Shown here: positions 51,792-60,626 of the stretch, piece by piece
Position numbering within the stretch: position 1 is the stretch's first letter
How the letters are laid out: each line of letters begins with the position of its first letter
The notes under the pieces: model-generated
The model's input: the letters and a program-made list of their open reading frames with translations, nothing else
What the model was told of the DNA's origin: nothing
The model's database searches: none
Assembly (NCBI RefSeq): GCF_014042015.1
Contig: NZ_CP059493.1
Location: forward strand, 930,001 to 994,000
Direction of reading: 5' to 3'
Origin: Actinotalea sp. JY-7876
GTDB taxonomy: Bacteria; Actinomycetota; Actinomycetes; Actinomycetales; Cellulomonadaceae
Length of the DNA stretch: 64,000 nt
Program-made: the position numbers and the translations under genes

Positions 51792-52934
51792 ATGAGTCGT
51801 TCCGCAAGCCGTTCGAGCACACCGCTCACCACCGAGGAGATCACGGCGCTGCCGAAGGTCCTCCTGCACGACCACCTGGACGGCGGCCTGCGCCCGGCCA
51901 CGATCGTCGACATCGCGGCGCAGGTGGGTCACGCGCTGCCCACCACCGACGTCGAGGACCTCGGGCGGTGGTTCGTCGAGGCCGCGAGCTCCGGCTCGCT
52001 CCCGCGCTACCTCGAGACGTTCGACCACACCATCGCGGTCATGCAGCGGCCCGAGGACCTGCGCCGCGTCGCGCGCGAGGCGGTCGTGGACCTCGCCGCC
52101 GACGGCGTCGTGTACGCCGAGCAGCGCTACGCGCCCGAGCAGCACCTGCGCGCCGGGCTGAGCCTGCAGGACGTCGTCGATGCCGTGGGCCAGGGCCTCG
52201 CGGAGGGCGTCGCCGAGGCGGCCGCCGCCGGGCGGACCATCCGTGTGGGCCAGCTGCTCACCGCGATGCGCCACGCCGACCGCGGCCAGGAGATCGCCGA
52301 GCTCGCGCTCGCCAACCGCGACCGGGGCGTGGTCGGCTTCGACATCGCCGGCGCCGAGGACGGCTTCCCGCCGTCGCGCCACGCGTCGGCGTTCCGCACG
52401 CTGCGGTACGCGCACTTCCCGGTGACCATCCACGCGGGCGAGGCCGCGGGCCTCGACTCGATCGCCGAGGCGCTCCACGTCGGTGGCGCCCTGCGTCTGG
52501 GGCACGGGGTCCGGATCGCCGACGACATCACCTTCGGCGAGCCCACGGAGCAGGACCCGCTCGGCCTCGAGAAGGCCACGCTCGGCCCGCTCGCCCACTG
52601 GGTGCGGGACCAGCAGGTGCCGCTCGAGCTGTGCCCGACGTCGAACGTCCAGACGGGTGCGGCGGCGTCCGTCGCGAGTCACCCGATCACCGCGCTCGCG
52701 GCCCTGGGCTCCGCCGTCACCGTGAACACCGACAACCGGCTGATGTCCGGCACGTCCATGACGCGCGAGATGCAGCGCCTCGTCGACGAGGCCGGCTGGA
52801 CGCTCGCCGACCTGCACGACGCGACCCTCACCGCGGCGTGGAACGCCTTCCTCCACCACGACGAGCGGCAGGCGCTCGTCGAGGACGTCATCGATCCCGC
52901 GTGGACCGCGGGGAAGGGCCGGCACCGCGCATGA
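51792..52934 (+). CDS. add: Adenosine deaminase
   Basis: A 380-residue zinc TIM-barrel enzyme converting adenosine and deoxyadenosine to inosine forms. Metal ligands are His26 and His28 in LLHDHLDGG, the His of TIHAGEAAG (about 218, with the catalytic Glu after it) and the Asp of [20 protein letters not shown] is the second His motif. It is of the longer actinobacterial type. Inosine would go to the purine nucleoside phosphorylase at 58.2-59.1 kb. The stop overlaps deoC by 4 bases. Confidence 0.94.
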   Translation: MSRSASRSSTPLTTEEITALPKVLLHDHLDGGLRPATIVDIAAQVGHALPTTDVEDLGRWFVEAASSGSLPRYLETFDHTIAVMQRPEDLRRVAREAVVDLAADGVVYAEQRYAPEQHLRAGLSLQDVVDAVGQGLAEGVAEAAAAGRTIRVGQLLTAMRHADRGQEIAELALANRDRGVVGFDIAGAEDGFPPSRHASAFRTLRYAHFPVTIHAGEAAGLDSIAEALHVGGALRLGHGVRIADDITFGEPTEQDPLGLEKATLGPLAHWVRDQQVPLELCPTSNVQTGAAASVASHPITALAALGSAVTVNTDNRLMSGTSMTREMQRLVDEAGWTLADLHDATLTAAWNAFLHHDERQALVEDVIDPAWTAGKGRHRA

Positions 52935-53641
52935 GCACTGCCCAGGACCGTCAGACCGTCGCCAGGCTGGTCGACCACACGCTGCTGAAGCCGGAGGCGA
53001 CCCCGGCCGACGTCGAGGCCCTCCTGCGCGAGGCGCACCGGCTCGGCGTGTACGCCGTCTGCGTGTCGCCCTCGATGCTGCCGCTCGAGCCGCCCCCGGG
53101 CGTCCTCGTCGCGACGGTGTGCGGGTTCCCGTCCGGCAAGCACCACAGCGAGATCAAGGCGGCCGAGGCCGCCCGGGCCGTCGCGGACGGCGCGGACGAG
53201 GTCGACATGGTCATCGACCTGGGCGCCGCGCTCGCGGGCGACTGGGACCGCGTGCAGGCCGACATCGCCGCCGTGCGTGCGGCCGTGCCGGCGCCGCGCG
53301 TGCTCAAGGTCATCATCGAGTCGGCCGCGCTGCCGGACGACGGCGTCGTGGCCGCGTGCCGCGCGGCCGAGGCGGCGGGCGCCGACTTCGTCAAGACCTC
53401 CACGGGCTTCCACCCGGCGGGCGGGGCGAGCGTGCACGCCGTCGAGCTCATGGCGGCGACCGTGGGCGGTCGCCTCGGCGTGAAGGCGTCGGGCGGCATC
53501 CGCACGGCCGCGGCGGCCCGCGCGCTGATCGCGGCCGGCGCCACGCGCCTCGGCCTGTCCGGGACGGCGGCGGTGCTCGACGGCCTGGACGCCCCGGGGA
53601 CGGACGCCGACGCCGACGCGGCCGCCGGCACCGGGTACTGA
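52931..53641 (+). CDS. deoC: Deoxyribose-phosphate aldolase
   Basis: A 236-residue class I aldolase splitting 2-deoxyribose-5-phosphate to acetaldehyde and glyceraldehyde-3-phosphate, the last step of deoxynucleoside catabolism. The Schiff-base lysine is Lys155 in FVKTSTGF, with Lys185 in GVKASGGIR and Asp93 in EVDMVIDLG. The N-terminus [12 protein letters not shown] is typical. Translation is coupled to add through ATGA. Confidence 0.95.
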   Translation: MSTAQDRQTVARLVDHTLLKPEATPADVEALLREAHRLGVYAVCVSPSMLPLEPPPGVLVATVCGFPSGKHHSEIKAAEAARAVADGADEVDMVIDLGAALAGDWDRVQADIAAVRAAVPAPRVLKVIIESAALPDDGVVAACRAAEAAGADFVKTSTGFHPAGGASVHAVELMAATVGGRLGVKASGGIRTAAAARALIAAGATRLGLSGTAAVLDGLDAPGTDADADAAAGTGY

Positions 53642-53651
53642 GCCCGGGGAC

Positions 53652-54437
53652 GTGACGCGCGCGCAGGAGCGGCCCTACCTCGACCACCCGGGGCCGCTCC
53701 CGCTCGCGCACCGCGGGTTCTCGCCCGCGGGGCTCGAGAACTCGATGGCGGCGTTCGCCGCGGCCGTCGACCTCGGGTTCCGCTACGTCGAGACCGATGT
53801 CCACGCCACGGCCGACGGCGTGCTGGTGGCGTTCCACGACGAGACGCTCGACCGGGTGACGGACGGGTCGGGCCGGGTCGACCGGCTGCCCTCCTCGACG
53901 GTGCTGCGGGCCCGCATCGGCGGTGTCGAGCCGGTACCGAGGTTCGAGGACCTGCTGGGGACGTGGCCGGACCTGCGGGTCAACGTCGACGTCAAGAGCG
54001 AGGGCGCCGTGGCGCCGCTGGCGGAGGCGGTCGAGCGCACGCGCGCGCACGACCGCGTGTGCGTGGCGTCGTTCTCCGACGCGCGCCGCCGGGCCGTCGT
54101 GCGACGCCTGTCCCGCCCGGTCGCGACGTCGGCCGGCACGCGCGCGACGGCGGCGTTCCGGGCCGCGGTGGCGGCCCGCTCCGCGGCGGCGGTCCGGCGC
54201 GCGCTGCGCGACGTCGACTGCCTCCAGGTCCCCGAGCGCTACGGCCGCCTCCGGGTGGTCACGGCCGCGACCGTCGCCGCCGCCCACCGCGCGGGCGCGC
54301 AGGTCCACGTGTGGACCGTGGACGACCCGGCCGACATGCACCGCCTGCTCGACCTCGGCGTGGACGGCCTCGTGACGGACCGCGCCGACCTGCTGCGGGA
54401 TGTGCTCGTCGCGCGGGGGCAGTGGGTCCGGCCCTGA
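53652..54437 (+). CDS. Glycerophosphodiester phosphodiesterase
   Basis: A 261-residue GDPD-family TIM-barrel enzyme hydrolysing glycerophosphodiesters to glycerol-3-phosphate. The catalytic motif LAHRGFSPAGLENSMAAF (about 17-34) and YVETDVHATADGVLVAFHDE (about 48-67) carry the catalytic His residues and the metal-binding Glu and Asp; VHVWTVDDPADMHRLLDLGV ends the barrel. There is no signal peptide, so it is cytoplasmic. GTG 53652 follows GGGGA. It converges with surE 8 bases away. Confidence 0.9.
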   Translation: MTRAQERPYLDHPGPLPLAHRGFSPAGLENSMAAFAAAVDLGFRYVETDVHATADGVLVAFHDETLDRVTDGSGRVDRLPSSTVLRARIGGVEPVPRFEDLLGTWPDLRVNVDVKSEGAVAPLAEAVERTRAHDRVCVASFSDARRRAVVRRLSRPVATSAGTRATAAFRAAVAARSAAAVRRALRDVDCLQVPERYGRLRVVTAATVAAAHRAGAQVHVWTVDDPADMHRLLDLGVDGLVTDRADLLRDVLVARGQWVRP

Positions 54438-54444
54438 CGGCGGC

Positions 54445-55212
54445 TCAGCCCAGCGGGCCCTCGACCTCCGGGAACCCCGGGGCGGGGACCGCCCACGGCG
54501 CCCGCAGCACCGTCGCGGTCGCCCAGCCCGCGGCCGCGAGCCCGGCGTCCGAGCCGGCGTCGGCGGTCGGGTCGAGCTCGGCGTAGCGCACCCGCACCGC
54601 CCCGTCGGCGCCGGGCCGGTCGATGCGCGCCTCGACCGCGCCGAAGTCCGCGAGGGGCGCCACGCGGATGCCGCGCAGCCGGTGCGCCGGCAGGTCCGGG
54701 ACGTTGAGGTTGAGCACGCCCGCGCGGGGCTCGCGCGCCTCGAGCCAGCCCAGGGCGTGCGACGCGACGACGCCGGCCGTGGCCCAGTGCTCCGGGTGGG
54801 CGGTGATGATCGAGACGGCCATCGCGCGGATCCCGTGCGTCACGGCCGACGTCGCCGCGCCCACGGTCCCGGAGTGGATGACGGCGTTGCCCGTGTTGGG
54901 CCCGCGGTTCACACCGGACAGGACCAGGTCGGGCCGCGGGCCGAACCCCTCGTACGCCGCCAGGAAGGTGATGAGCGCGGGCGCCGCCGCGACGGCGTAG
55001 GACTCGACGTCGTCGGCGAGCCCGGGCGCCCGCCGCGGCTCGACGACGACGCGGCCGTCGCGCTCGATCCCGAAGAGCGACGCGGAGGCGCCGGAGTACT
55101 CGGTGGCGGGCGCCGCGACGACGACCTCGTACCCGGCCGCCGCGGCGACCTGCGCCAGGACGGCCAGCCCGGGGGAGTCGATGCCGTCGTCGTTGGTGAC
55201 CAGCGCCCTCAT
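54445..55212 (-). CDS. surE: 5'/3'-nucleotidase SurE
   Basis: A 255-residue metal-dependent nucleoside monophosphate phosphatase. The acidic metal motif TNDDGIDSPG is at about 6-15; the Ser/Asn ligands are in PATEYSGASAS and LVLSGVNRGPNTGNAVIHSG, followed by TVGAA. It would release nucleosides from nucleotides, which fits the salvage theme nearby. The ATG overlaps the stop of the PfkB gene by 4 bases, so the two form an operon. Confidence 0.93.
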   Translation of the reverse strand: MRALVTNDDGIDSPGLAVLAQVAAAAGYEVVVAAPATEYSGASASLFGIERDGRVVVEPRRAPGLADDVESYAVAAAPALITFLAAYEGFGPRPDLVLSGVNRGPNTGNAVIHSGTVGAATSAVTHGIRAMAVSIITAHPEHWATAGVVASHALGWLEAREPRAGVLNLNVPDLPAHRLRGIRVAPLADFGAVEARIDRPGADGAVRVRYAELDPTADAGSDAGLAAAGWATATVLRAPWAVPAPGFPEVEGPLG

Positions 55213-56225
55213 GCTGCTCCCTCCTCGAGCGGCTCGACGGTGACGCGCTCCACGAAGCGCTCGATCTGGTCCCGGTGGCCGGTCGCCAGGCCGCGCCGGG
55301 TCACGTTGAGCGCGCCCGCCGCCGCCCCGAGGCGGACCGCCTCGAGCAGCTCGAGGCCGCGTCCCAGCCCGACCGTGACGGCCGCCGTCAGCGAGTCGCC
55401 GGCGCCGCGGTGGTCGACGGTCGAGACCGGGGGAGCCGTGACCTGCCAGGCGCCCTCGCGCGTGACGACGAGGGTGCCCTCCGCGGCGCGGGAGACGACC
55501 ATCGCGCCCACGCGTCCGCGGCCCTCGTCCTCGGCGTCGTCGGAGCGGGCGTCGTCCGCGTGCTCGCCCGCCAGCACGGCCCGGGCGCCCGCGAGCAGCT
55601 GCGCGAGCTCCGGTCCCTCGGCCAGGCCGGCGTCCACCATCTCGCTGTGGCTCATCTTGAGGACGTCGAGGCCCTCGGCCACCACGGCGAGCGCGGCGTC
55701 GCCCGAGAGGTCGGCCACGACCGTGCTCCCGTTGCGGCGCAGGTCGCGGGCCACCCGGGCGAGGAAGTCGGCGGGCACGGTGTCGGGCGGGTCCGCGCCG
55801 GTGAGCGCGACGACGTCGGCCTCGAGAGCCTCGACCAGGAGCGTGCCGAAGAGGTCGTCGAGCTCGTGGCGGCCGAGCGGCGTCGGGTCCGCCGCCGCGA
55901 GCTCCTCGCGCTCGCCCGGCTCGCCGGCGTCGTCCCGGGAGCGGCGGTCGTGCACGTAGGCGCCGTTGCTGCCGTCGTAGCGCGTCGCCCGCAGGTCCAC
56001 GCCCTCCCGGGCCGCGAGGTGCTGCGCGGCGGCGCCCGTCTCGCCCGCGAACGGTCCGCACGCCACGACGCGGGCGCCGAGCACGGACGCCATGCGGGCG
56101 AGCCACAGCCCCTGGCCCCCGGGGTGCACGTGGATCTCCGGTCCCGAGCCGTGGGCGGAGTCCTCGACCGTCACGGTCAGCAGCGAGGTCAGGGCCAGCA
56201 CGCACACGCGCGGCTCGTCGGTCAC
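55209..56225 (-). CDS. PfkB-family sugar kinase
   Basis: A 338-residue kinase of the ribokinase/1-phosphofructokinase family. HPGGQGLWLARMASVLGA is the N-terminal sugar loop, STVVADLSGDAALA and LKMSHSEM the middle region, and DHRGAGDSLTAAVTVGLGRG the C-terminal signature with the GAGD anion hole and catalytic Asp. Overall closest to 1-phosphofructokinase/tagatose-6-phosphate kinases. An acidic insertion of about 15 residues (near 225-240) is unusual. GTG 56225 has GGAGG upstream. Substrate uncertain; coupling to surE suggests a pentose or nucleoside product. Confidence 0.85.
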   Translation of the reverse strand: MTDEPRVCVLALTSLLTVTVEDSAHGSGPEIHVHPGGQGLWLARMASVLGARVVACGPFAGETGAAAQHLAAREGVDLRATRYDGSNGAYVHDRRSRDDAGEPGEREELAAADPTPLGRHELDDLFGTLLVEALEADVVALTGADPPDTVPADFLARVARDLRRNGSTVVADLSGDAALAVVAEGLDVLKMSHSEMVDAGLAEGPELAQLLAGARAVLAGEHADDARSDDAEDEGRGRVGAMVVSRAAEGTLVVTREGAWQVTAPPVSTVDHRGAGDSLTAAVTVGLGRGLELLEAVRLGAAAGALNVTRRGLATGHRDQIERFVERVTVEPLEEGAA

Positions 56226-56309
56226 GTCCTACCTCCGTGGTCGGGGATGCCGTGCGACAGCACAGCATCAACCGGCGCGGCGCGCAGCCCGAGGCGTCGG
56301 CGCCGCGCG

Positions 56310-56339
56310 CCCGGGAGCCCGGGTGTCCGGGCTCCCGGG
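56310..56339 (-). terminator. Hairpin after the phosphosugar mutase gene
   Basis: Bases 56310-56322 and 56327-56339 form a perfect 13-bp stem with a GTGT loop, 9 bases beyond the stop codon at 56348. It separates the PNP/mutase operon from the PfkB/surE operon. Confidence 0.7.
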
Positions 56340-56347
56340 GCGTCCGG

Positions 56348-58210
56348 TCAGAGCCCGAGGGCCGCCGCGACGTCCGCCCGGACCGCGTCGAGCCGCTGGC
56401 GGGCGCGCGTGCGCGCGGCGCCGACGGGGTCGGACGCGTCGCCGTCGTCGGTCACCGGGACGATGACCTCGAGGTAGCACTTGACCTTGGGCTCGGTGCC
56501 GCTCGGGCGCACGATGACGCGTGTGCCGTCCTGGGCCACGAGCCGGAGCCCGTCCGTCGGCGGCAGCGCATCCGGGCCCTCGCCGCCGTCGGCGAGGTCG
56601 ACGACCTCGACCACGGGCGAGCCGGCCAGCGTGGCCGGCGGGGCCTCGCGGACGCGGGCCATGGTCGCCGGGATCTGGGCGAGGTCCGTGAACCTGGCGG
56701 ACAGCTGGTCGGTGAGGTGCAGCCCGTGCTCGACGGCGAGGTCGTCGAGCAGGTCGACGAGGGTGCGTCCACGCACCCTCGTCCCGGCCGCGAGCTGGGC
56801 GATCAGGAGGGCGGCGCTGAGGCCGTCCTTGTCCCGCACGCGCGCCGGGTCGACGCAGTAGCCGAGCGCCTCCTCGTAGCCGAAGACGAGGCCCTCCACG
56901 CGCGAGATCCACTTGAACCCCGTGAGCGTCGCGCGGTGCGCGAGGCCGTGCGACGCCGCGATGCGGCCGAGCAGGCGCGAGGACACGATCGAGTTCGCCA
57001 GCACGCCCGGCGTGCCGTCGGGGTGCCGGCCGTCGGGGTGCGCCGCGGCGAACCGCGCGGCGCGGTCCTGGCCGAGGAGCGCGCCGACCTCGTCACCGTG
57101 CAGCATGCGCCAGCCCCGTGCGGCCGCCGTGCCCGCGGTGGCCGACGTCGCGTGCGCGAGCCGGGGGTCGCGCACCGCGACCGCGCACCGGTCGGCGTCG
57201 GGGTCGTTGGCGAGCACCAGGTCGGCGTCGAGCTCCTCCGCGAGCGCGAGCGCGAGGTCGATCGCGCCCGGCTCCTCGGGGTTCGGGAACGCGACGGTCG
57301 GGAAGCGCGGGTCCGGCAGCGCCTGCTCCGGGACGATGTGCAGGTCCGTGAAGCCGGCGCCGCGCAGCAGCCGCTCGGCCGTGTGCCCGCCGACGCCGTG
57401 CAGCGGCGTCAGGACGATCCGCAGGTCCCGCGGGCCGTCGGGGTCGGCGAGCGCGCCGACGGCGGTGAGGTAGCCCTCGACGATCTCCTCACCGAGAACG
57501 GCCCAGCCGGACTCGGTCCGCGGTACCGAGGCGACGGACTCGACGGCCGCGATGCACCGGGCGATCTCGGCGTCGTACGGCGGGATGATCTGCGCGCCCT
57601 GGCCGCTGTCGGTGACGACCCGTCCGCCGAGGTAGACCTTGTAGCCGTTGTCCTGCGGCGGGTTGTGGCTGGCCGTGACCATGACGCCGGCGTCGGCGTC
57701 CAGCAGCCGCACGGCGTACGCGAGCACGGGGGTGGGCAGGGGCTCGGGGAGCAGGAGGGCGTGGCCCCCCGCGGCCGTGACGACCCCGGCGGTGTCCCGC
57801 GCGAACCGCTCGGAGCCGTAGCGCGCGTCGTAGCCGATGACCACCCGGGGCCCTTCGACGACGACGCCGCCGCCCTCGCCCCGGCGCGCCTCGAGCGCGT
57901 CACGCAGGTACCGCACGAGGCCCGCGGCCGCCCGGATGACGACGGCGCGGTTCATGCGGTTCGGGCCGCCGCCCATCGCGCCGCGCAGGCCCGCGGTGCC
58001 GAACTCGAGCGGTCCGCGGAAGCGGTCGGCGAGCTCGGCGCGTGCGACGGAGCGCAGCTCCTCGTCGGCGTCGTCCTGCGCGGTCGTCAGCAGCGTGCGC
58101 AGGTGCGCGGCGGTCTGCGGGTCGGGGTCGTCGGCCACCCAGGCCTCGACCTGTGCGACGAGCGCGGGGTCGAGCGGCTGGTCCGGCCGGTCGGCGGTGG
58201 GGGGCGCCAT
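56348..58210 (-). CDS. Phosphosugar mutase (PGM2-like, probable phosphopentomutase)
   Basis: A 620-residue alpha-D-phosphohexomutase-superfamily enzyme. The phosphoserine is Ser181 in VTASHNPPQDNGYK; the metal loop is NDPDADRCAVAV, the sugar loop GYEEALGYCVD, and the phosphate-binding loop IVRPSGTEPKVKCY. Length and the early GLRGAMGGGPNRMN segment match the PGM2/PmmB class rather than the shorter ManB class. It overlaps the PNP stop by one base (TGATG). Usual labels are phosphomannomutase or phosphoglucomutase, but this coupling suggests pentose-1-phosphate to pentose-5-phosphate conversion. No DeoB-type gene is present in the window. Confidence 0.92.
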   Translation of the reverse strand: MAPPTADRPDQPLDPALVAQVEAWVADDPDPQTAAHLRTLLTTAQDDADEELRSVARAELADRFRGPLEFGTAGLRGAMGGGPNRMNRAVVIRAAAGLVRYLRDALEARRGEGGGVVVEGPRVVIGYDARYGSERFARDTAGVVTAAGGHALLLPEPLPTPVLAYAVRLLDADAGVMVTASHNPPQDNGYKVYLGGRVVTDSGQGAQIIPPYDAEIARCIAAVESVASVPRTESGWAVLGEEIVEGYLTAVGALADPDGPRDLRIVLTPLHGVGGHTAERLLRGAGFTDLHIVPEQALPDPRFPTVAFPNPEEPGAIDLALALAEELDADLVLANDPDADRCAVAVRDPRLAHATSATAGTAAARGWRMLHGDEVGALLGQDRAARFAAAHPDGRHPDGTPGVLANSIVSSRLLGRIAASHGLAHRATLTGFKWISRVEGLVFGYEEALGYCVDPARVRDKDGLSAALLIAQLAAGTRVRGRTLVDLLDDLAVEHGLHLTDQLSARFTDLAQIPATMARVREAPPATLAGSPVVEVVDLADGGEGPDALPPTDGLRLVAQDGTRVIVRPSGTEPKVKCYLEVIVPVTDDGDASDPVGAARTRARQRLDAVRADVAAALGL

Positions 58211-59055
58211 CAGATCCGCCCCACGACGTCGGCGAGCAGGCGGCTGATGCGCGGCGCGGCCGCCTGGCCGGCCTCGATCACCTCGGCGTGCGAGAGCGCC
58301 TCGGCCCCGATGCCGGCGGCCAGGTTGGTCACGAGCGAGAGCCCCAGGACCTCGAGCCCGGCGTGCCGTGCGGCGATGGCCTCGAGCGTGGTGGACATGC
58401 CCACGAGGTCGGCGCCCATGACGCCCGCCATGCGGACCTCCGCGGGGGTCTCGTAGTGGGGCCCGCGGAACTGGGCGTAGACGCCCTCCGGCAGCGAGGC
58501 GTCGACCTCGTGCGCCACGTCCCGCAGCCGCTGGCTGTACAGGTCGGTGAGGTCGACGAACGTGGCGCCTTCCAGCGGCGACGTCGCCGTGAGGTTGAGG
58601 TGGTCGCGGATGAGCACGGGGGTACCCGGCGCCCACGCCGGGTCGAGGCCGCCGCAGCCGTTGGTGAGCACGACGACGCCCGCGCCGGCCGCGGCCGCGG
58701 TGCGCACGCCGTGCACGACGCGCCGCACGCCGCGGCCCTCGTACAGGTGGGTGCGCGACCCGAGCACGAGCGCGTGCCGGCCGTCCGCGAGCCGGATCGA
58801 GCGGGTGGTCGCGACGTGCCCGGGGACCGCGGGGGCGCTGAAGCCGGGGAGCTCGTGGCTCGGGATCTCGGCGACCGTCTCGCCCAGCAGGTCGGCCGCG
58901 CCGCCCCAGCCGGAGCCGAGCACGAGGGCGACGTCGTGCGACGCGATCCCCGTCCGCTCGGCGAGGACGGCGGCGGCCTCGCGGGCCACCTCGAACGGGT
59001 CGGTGGCGGGGTCGTCGAGGGTGGTGAGCGGCCCGGTGCCGTGTGGTGCTGTCAT
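58210..59055 (-). CDS. punA: Purine nucleoside phosphorylase
   Basis: A 281-residue trimeric-class PNP cleaving inosine and guanosine to base and (deoxy)ribose-1-phosphate. The phosphate loop is LVLGSGWGG (about 45-53, with Trp in place of the usual Leu), then ELPGFSAPAVPGH, SRTHLYEG, the base site NGCGGLDPAWAPG, GPHYETPAE and MSTTLEAIAARH. ATG 59055 has TAGCCT 6 bases upstream and looks leaderless. It is divergent from lpdA across 84 bases. The product sugar-phosphate goes to the coupled mutase. Confidence 0.94.
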   Translation of the reverse strand: MTAPHGTGPLTTLDDPATDPFEVAREAAAVLAERTGIASHDVALVLGSGWGGAADLLGETVAEIPSHELPGFSAPAVPGHVATTRSIRLADGRHALVLGSRTHLYEGRGVRRVVHGVRTAAAAGAGVVVLTNGCGGLDPAWAPGTPVLIRDHLNLTATSPLEGATFVDLTDLYSQRLRDVAHEVDASLPEGVYAQFRGPHYETPAEVRMAGVMGADLVGMSTTLEAIAARHAGLEVLGLSLVTNLAAGIGAEALSHAEVIEAGQAAAPRISRLLADVVGRI

Positions 59056-59061
59056 GCAGCG

Positions 59062-59067
59062 AGGCTA
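59062..59067 (-). promoter_or_regulatory. -10 box of PNP (TAGCCT)
   Basis: The minus-strand TAGCCT ends 6 bases before the PNP ATG. Confidence 0.5.
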
Positions 59068-59127
59068 TCGGTGACCCGGCCCGGACGTGGGGCCACGCGG
59101 TCGGGACGCGTCCGCGGCGCCCGACGG

Positions 59128-59133
59128 CACAAT
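59128..59133 (+). promoter_or_regulatory. -10 box of lpdA (CACAAT)
   Basis: CACAAT ends 6 bases before GTG 59140. With the PNP box it forms a divergent leaderless promoter pair. Confidence 0.4.
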
Positions 59134-59139
59134 GGGGCC

Positions 59140-60594
59140 GTGACCGCAACGACACCCGGCCTCGCCACGCCCGTCCCCGCCCCCGAGCGGCCGCCCGGAC
59201 GGCCGGCCCCGAAGGTCGTCGTCGTCGGCGGTGGTCCCGGCGGCTACGAGGCGGCCCTGGTGGCGTGCCGGTCGGGTGCCGACGTCACGCTGGTCGAGCG
59301 GCAGGGCCTCGGCGGTGCGGCGGTGCTCACCGACGTCGTGCCCTCCAAGACGCTCATCGCGACGGCGGAGTGGATGACCATCGCCGACCGCGCGTCGGAC
59401 CTCGGCATCCGCACGGTGGGCCTGCCGACCGACACCCCGCTGCGGGGGCACGAGGTGGACCTCGGCCTGGTCAACGCCCGGGTCGTCGAGCTGGCGGCCG
59501 CGCAGTCCGCGGACATCCGCACCCGCCTGGAGGCCGAGGGCGTCACCCTGGTCGAGGGCACCGCCAGGCTGGACGGGCCCGAGCGCGTGGTCACCGACGG
59601 GGGCGGGTCGTTCGACGCCGACGTCGTGCTGCTGGCGACCGGGGCGACGCCCCGCTGCCTGCCCGAGGCGATGCCCGACGGCGAGCGCATCCTCACCTGG
59701 ACGCAGCTCTACACCCTGACCGACCTGCCCGAGCGCCTGATCGTGGTCGGGTCCGGCGTCACGGGCGCCGAGTTCGCCGGCGCCTACAACGCGCTGGGCG
59801 CCGACGTCGTCCTGGTCTCCTCGCGTGACCGGGTGCTGCCGGGGGAGGACGCCGACGCCGCCGAGCTCATCGAGGGCGTCTTCACGTCCCGCGGCATGAC
59901 GGTGATGAGCCGTTCCCGCGCCGCGGGGGTGACCCGCCGGGGCGACGGCGTGGAGGTCACGCTCGCGGACGGGCGGGTGGTCGAGGGGTCGCACTGCCTC
60001 ATGGCGGTCGGCGCCGTCCCGAGCACCGAGGGCCTCGGGCTCGAGGAGGCCGGCGTCGTGCTCGGCAAGGGCGGCTACATCGAGGTCGACAAGGTCTCGC
60101 GCACGAGCGCGCGCGGCGTCTACGCCGCCGGGGACTGCACCGGCGTCCTGCCCCTGGCGTCGGTCGCCGCGATGCAGGGGCGGATCGCCATGGCGCACGC
60201 GCTCGGCGACGCCGTGACGCCGCTCGACGTCAGTGAGGTCGCGGCCAACATCTTCACGGCGCCGGAGATCGCCACCGTGGGCCGCTCGCAGCGCCAGCTC
60301 GAGGAGATGGGCGCGCGGTTCGTCGTCAGCACGCTGCCGCTGGCCCGCAACCCGCGCGCGAAGATGCTGGGCATCCGCGACGGGTTCGTGAAGATCTTCG
60401 CGCACAGCACAACGGGCATCGTCATCGGCGGGGTCGTGGTGGCGCCGCGCGCCGGCGAGCTGATCTTCCCCCTGACCCTCGCCGTCAACCACCGCCTCAC
60501 GGTGGACCAGATCGCCGACTCGTTCACCGTGTACCCGTCGCTGTCGGGAACCATCGCCGAGGTGGCCCGCGTGCTGCACACACGCGCGGAGTAG
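59140..60594 (+). CDS. lpdA: NAD(P)H-quinone reductase of the LpdA type
   Basis: A 484-residue flavoprotein disulfide reductase-fold protein. The FAD loop is VVVVGGGPGGYEAA (about 26-39), the NAD(P) loop VVGSGVTGAEFAGAY (about 204-218), and the second FAD segment YAAGDCTGVLPLAS. The redox-active Cys pair of true dihydrolipoamide dehydrogenases is missing: GLGGAAVLTDVVPSK stands where GGTCLNxGCIPSK would be. This matches mycobacterial LpdA (Rv3303c), which reduces quinones. The C-terminal HxxxxE catalytic motif is also altered. GTG 59140 follows a -10 box directly. Confidence 0.9.
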   Translation: MTATTPGLATPVPAPERPPGRPAPKVVVVGGGPGGYEAALVACRSGADVTLVERQGLGGAAVLTDVVPSKTLIATAEWMTIADRASDLGIRTVGLPTDTPLRGHEVDLGLVNARVVELAAAQSADIRTRLEAEGVTLVEGTARLDGPERVVTDGGGSFDADVVLLATGATPRCLPEAMPDGERILTWTQLYTLTDLPERLIVVGSGVTGAEFAGAYNALGADVVLVSSRDRVLPGEDADAAELIEGVFTSRGMTVMSRSRAAGVTRRGDGVEVTLADGRVVEGSHCLMAVGAVPSTEGLGLEEAGVVLGKGGYIEVDKVSRTSARGVYAAGDCTGVLPLASVAAMQGRIAMAHALGDAVTPLDVSEVAANIFTAPEIATVGRSQRQLEEMGARFVVSTLPLARNPRAKMLGIRDGFVKIFAHSTTGIVIGGVVVAPRAGELIFPLTLAVNHRLTVDQIADSFTVYPSLSGTIAEVARVLHTRAE

Positions 60595-60626
60595 CCGGGC
60601 CGAGCAGCCGAGGGCTCCGGCGCGCC

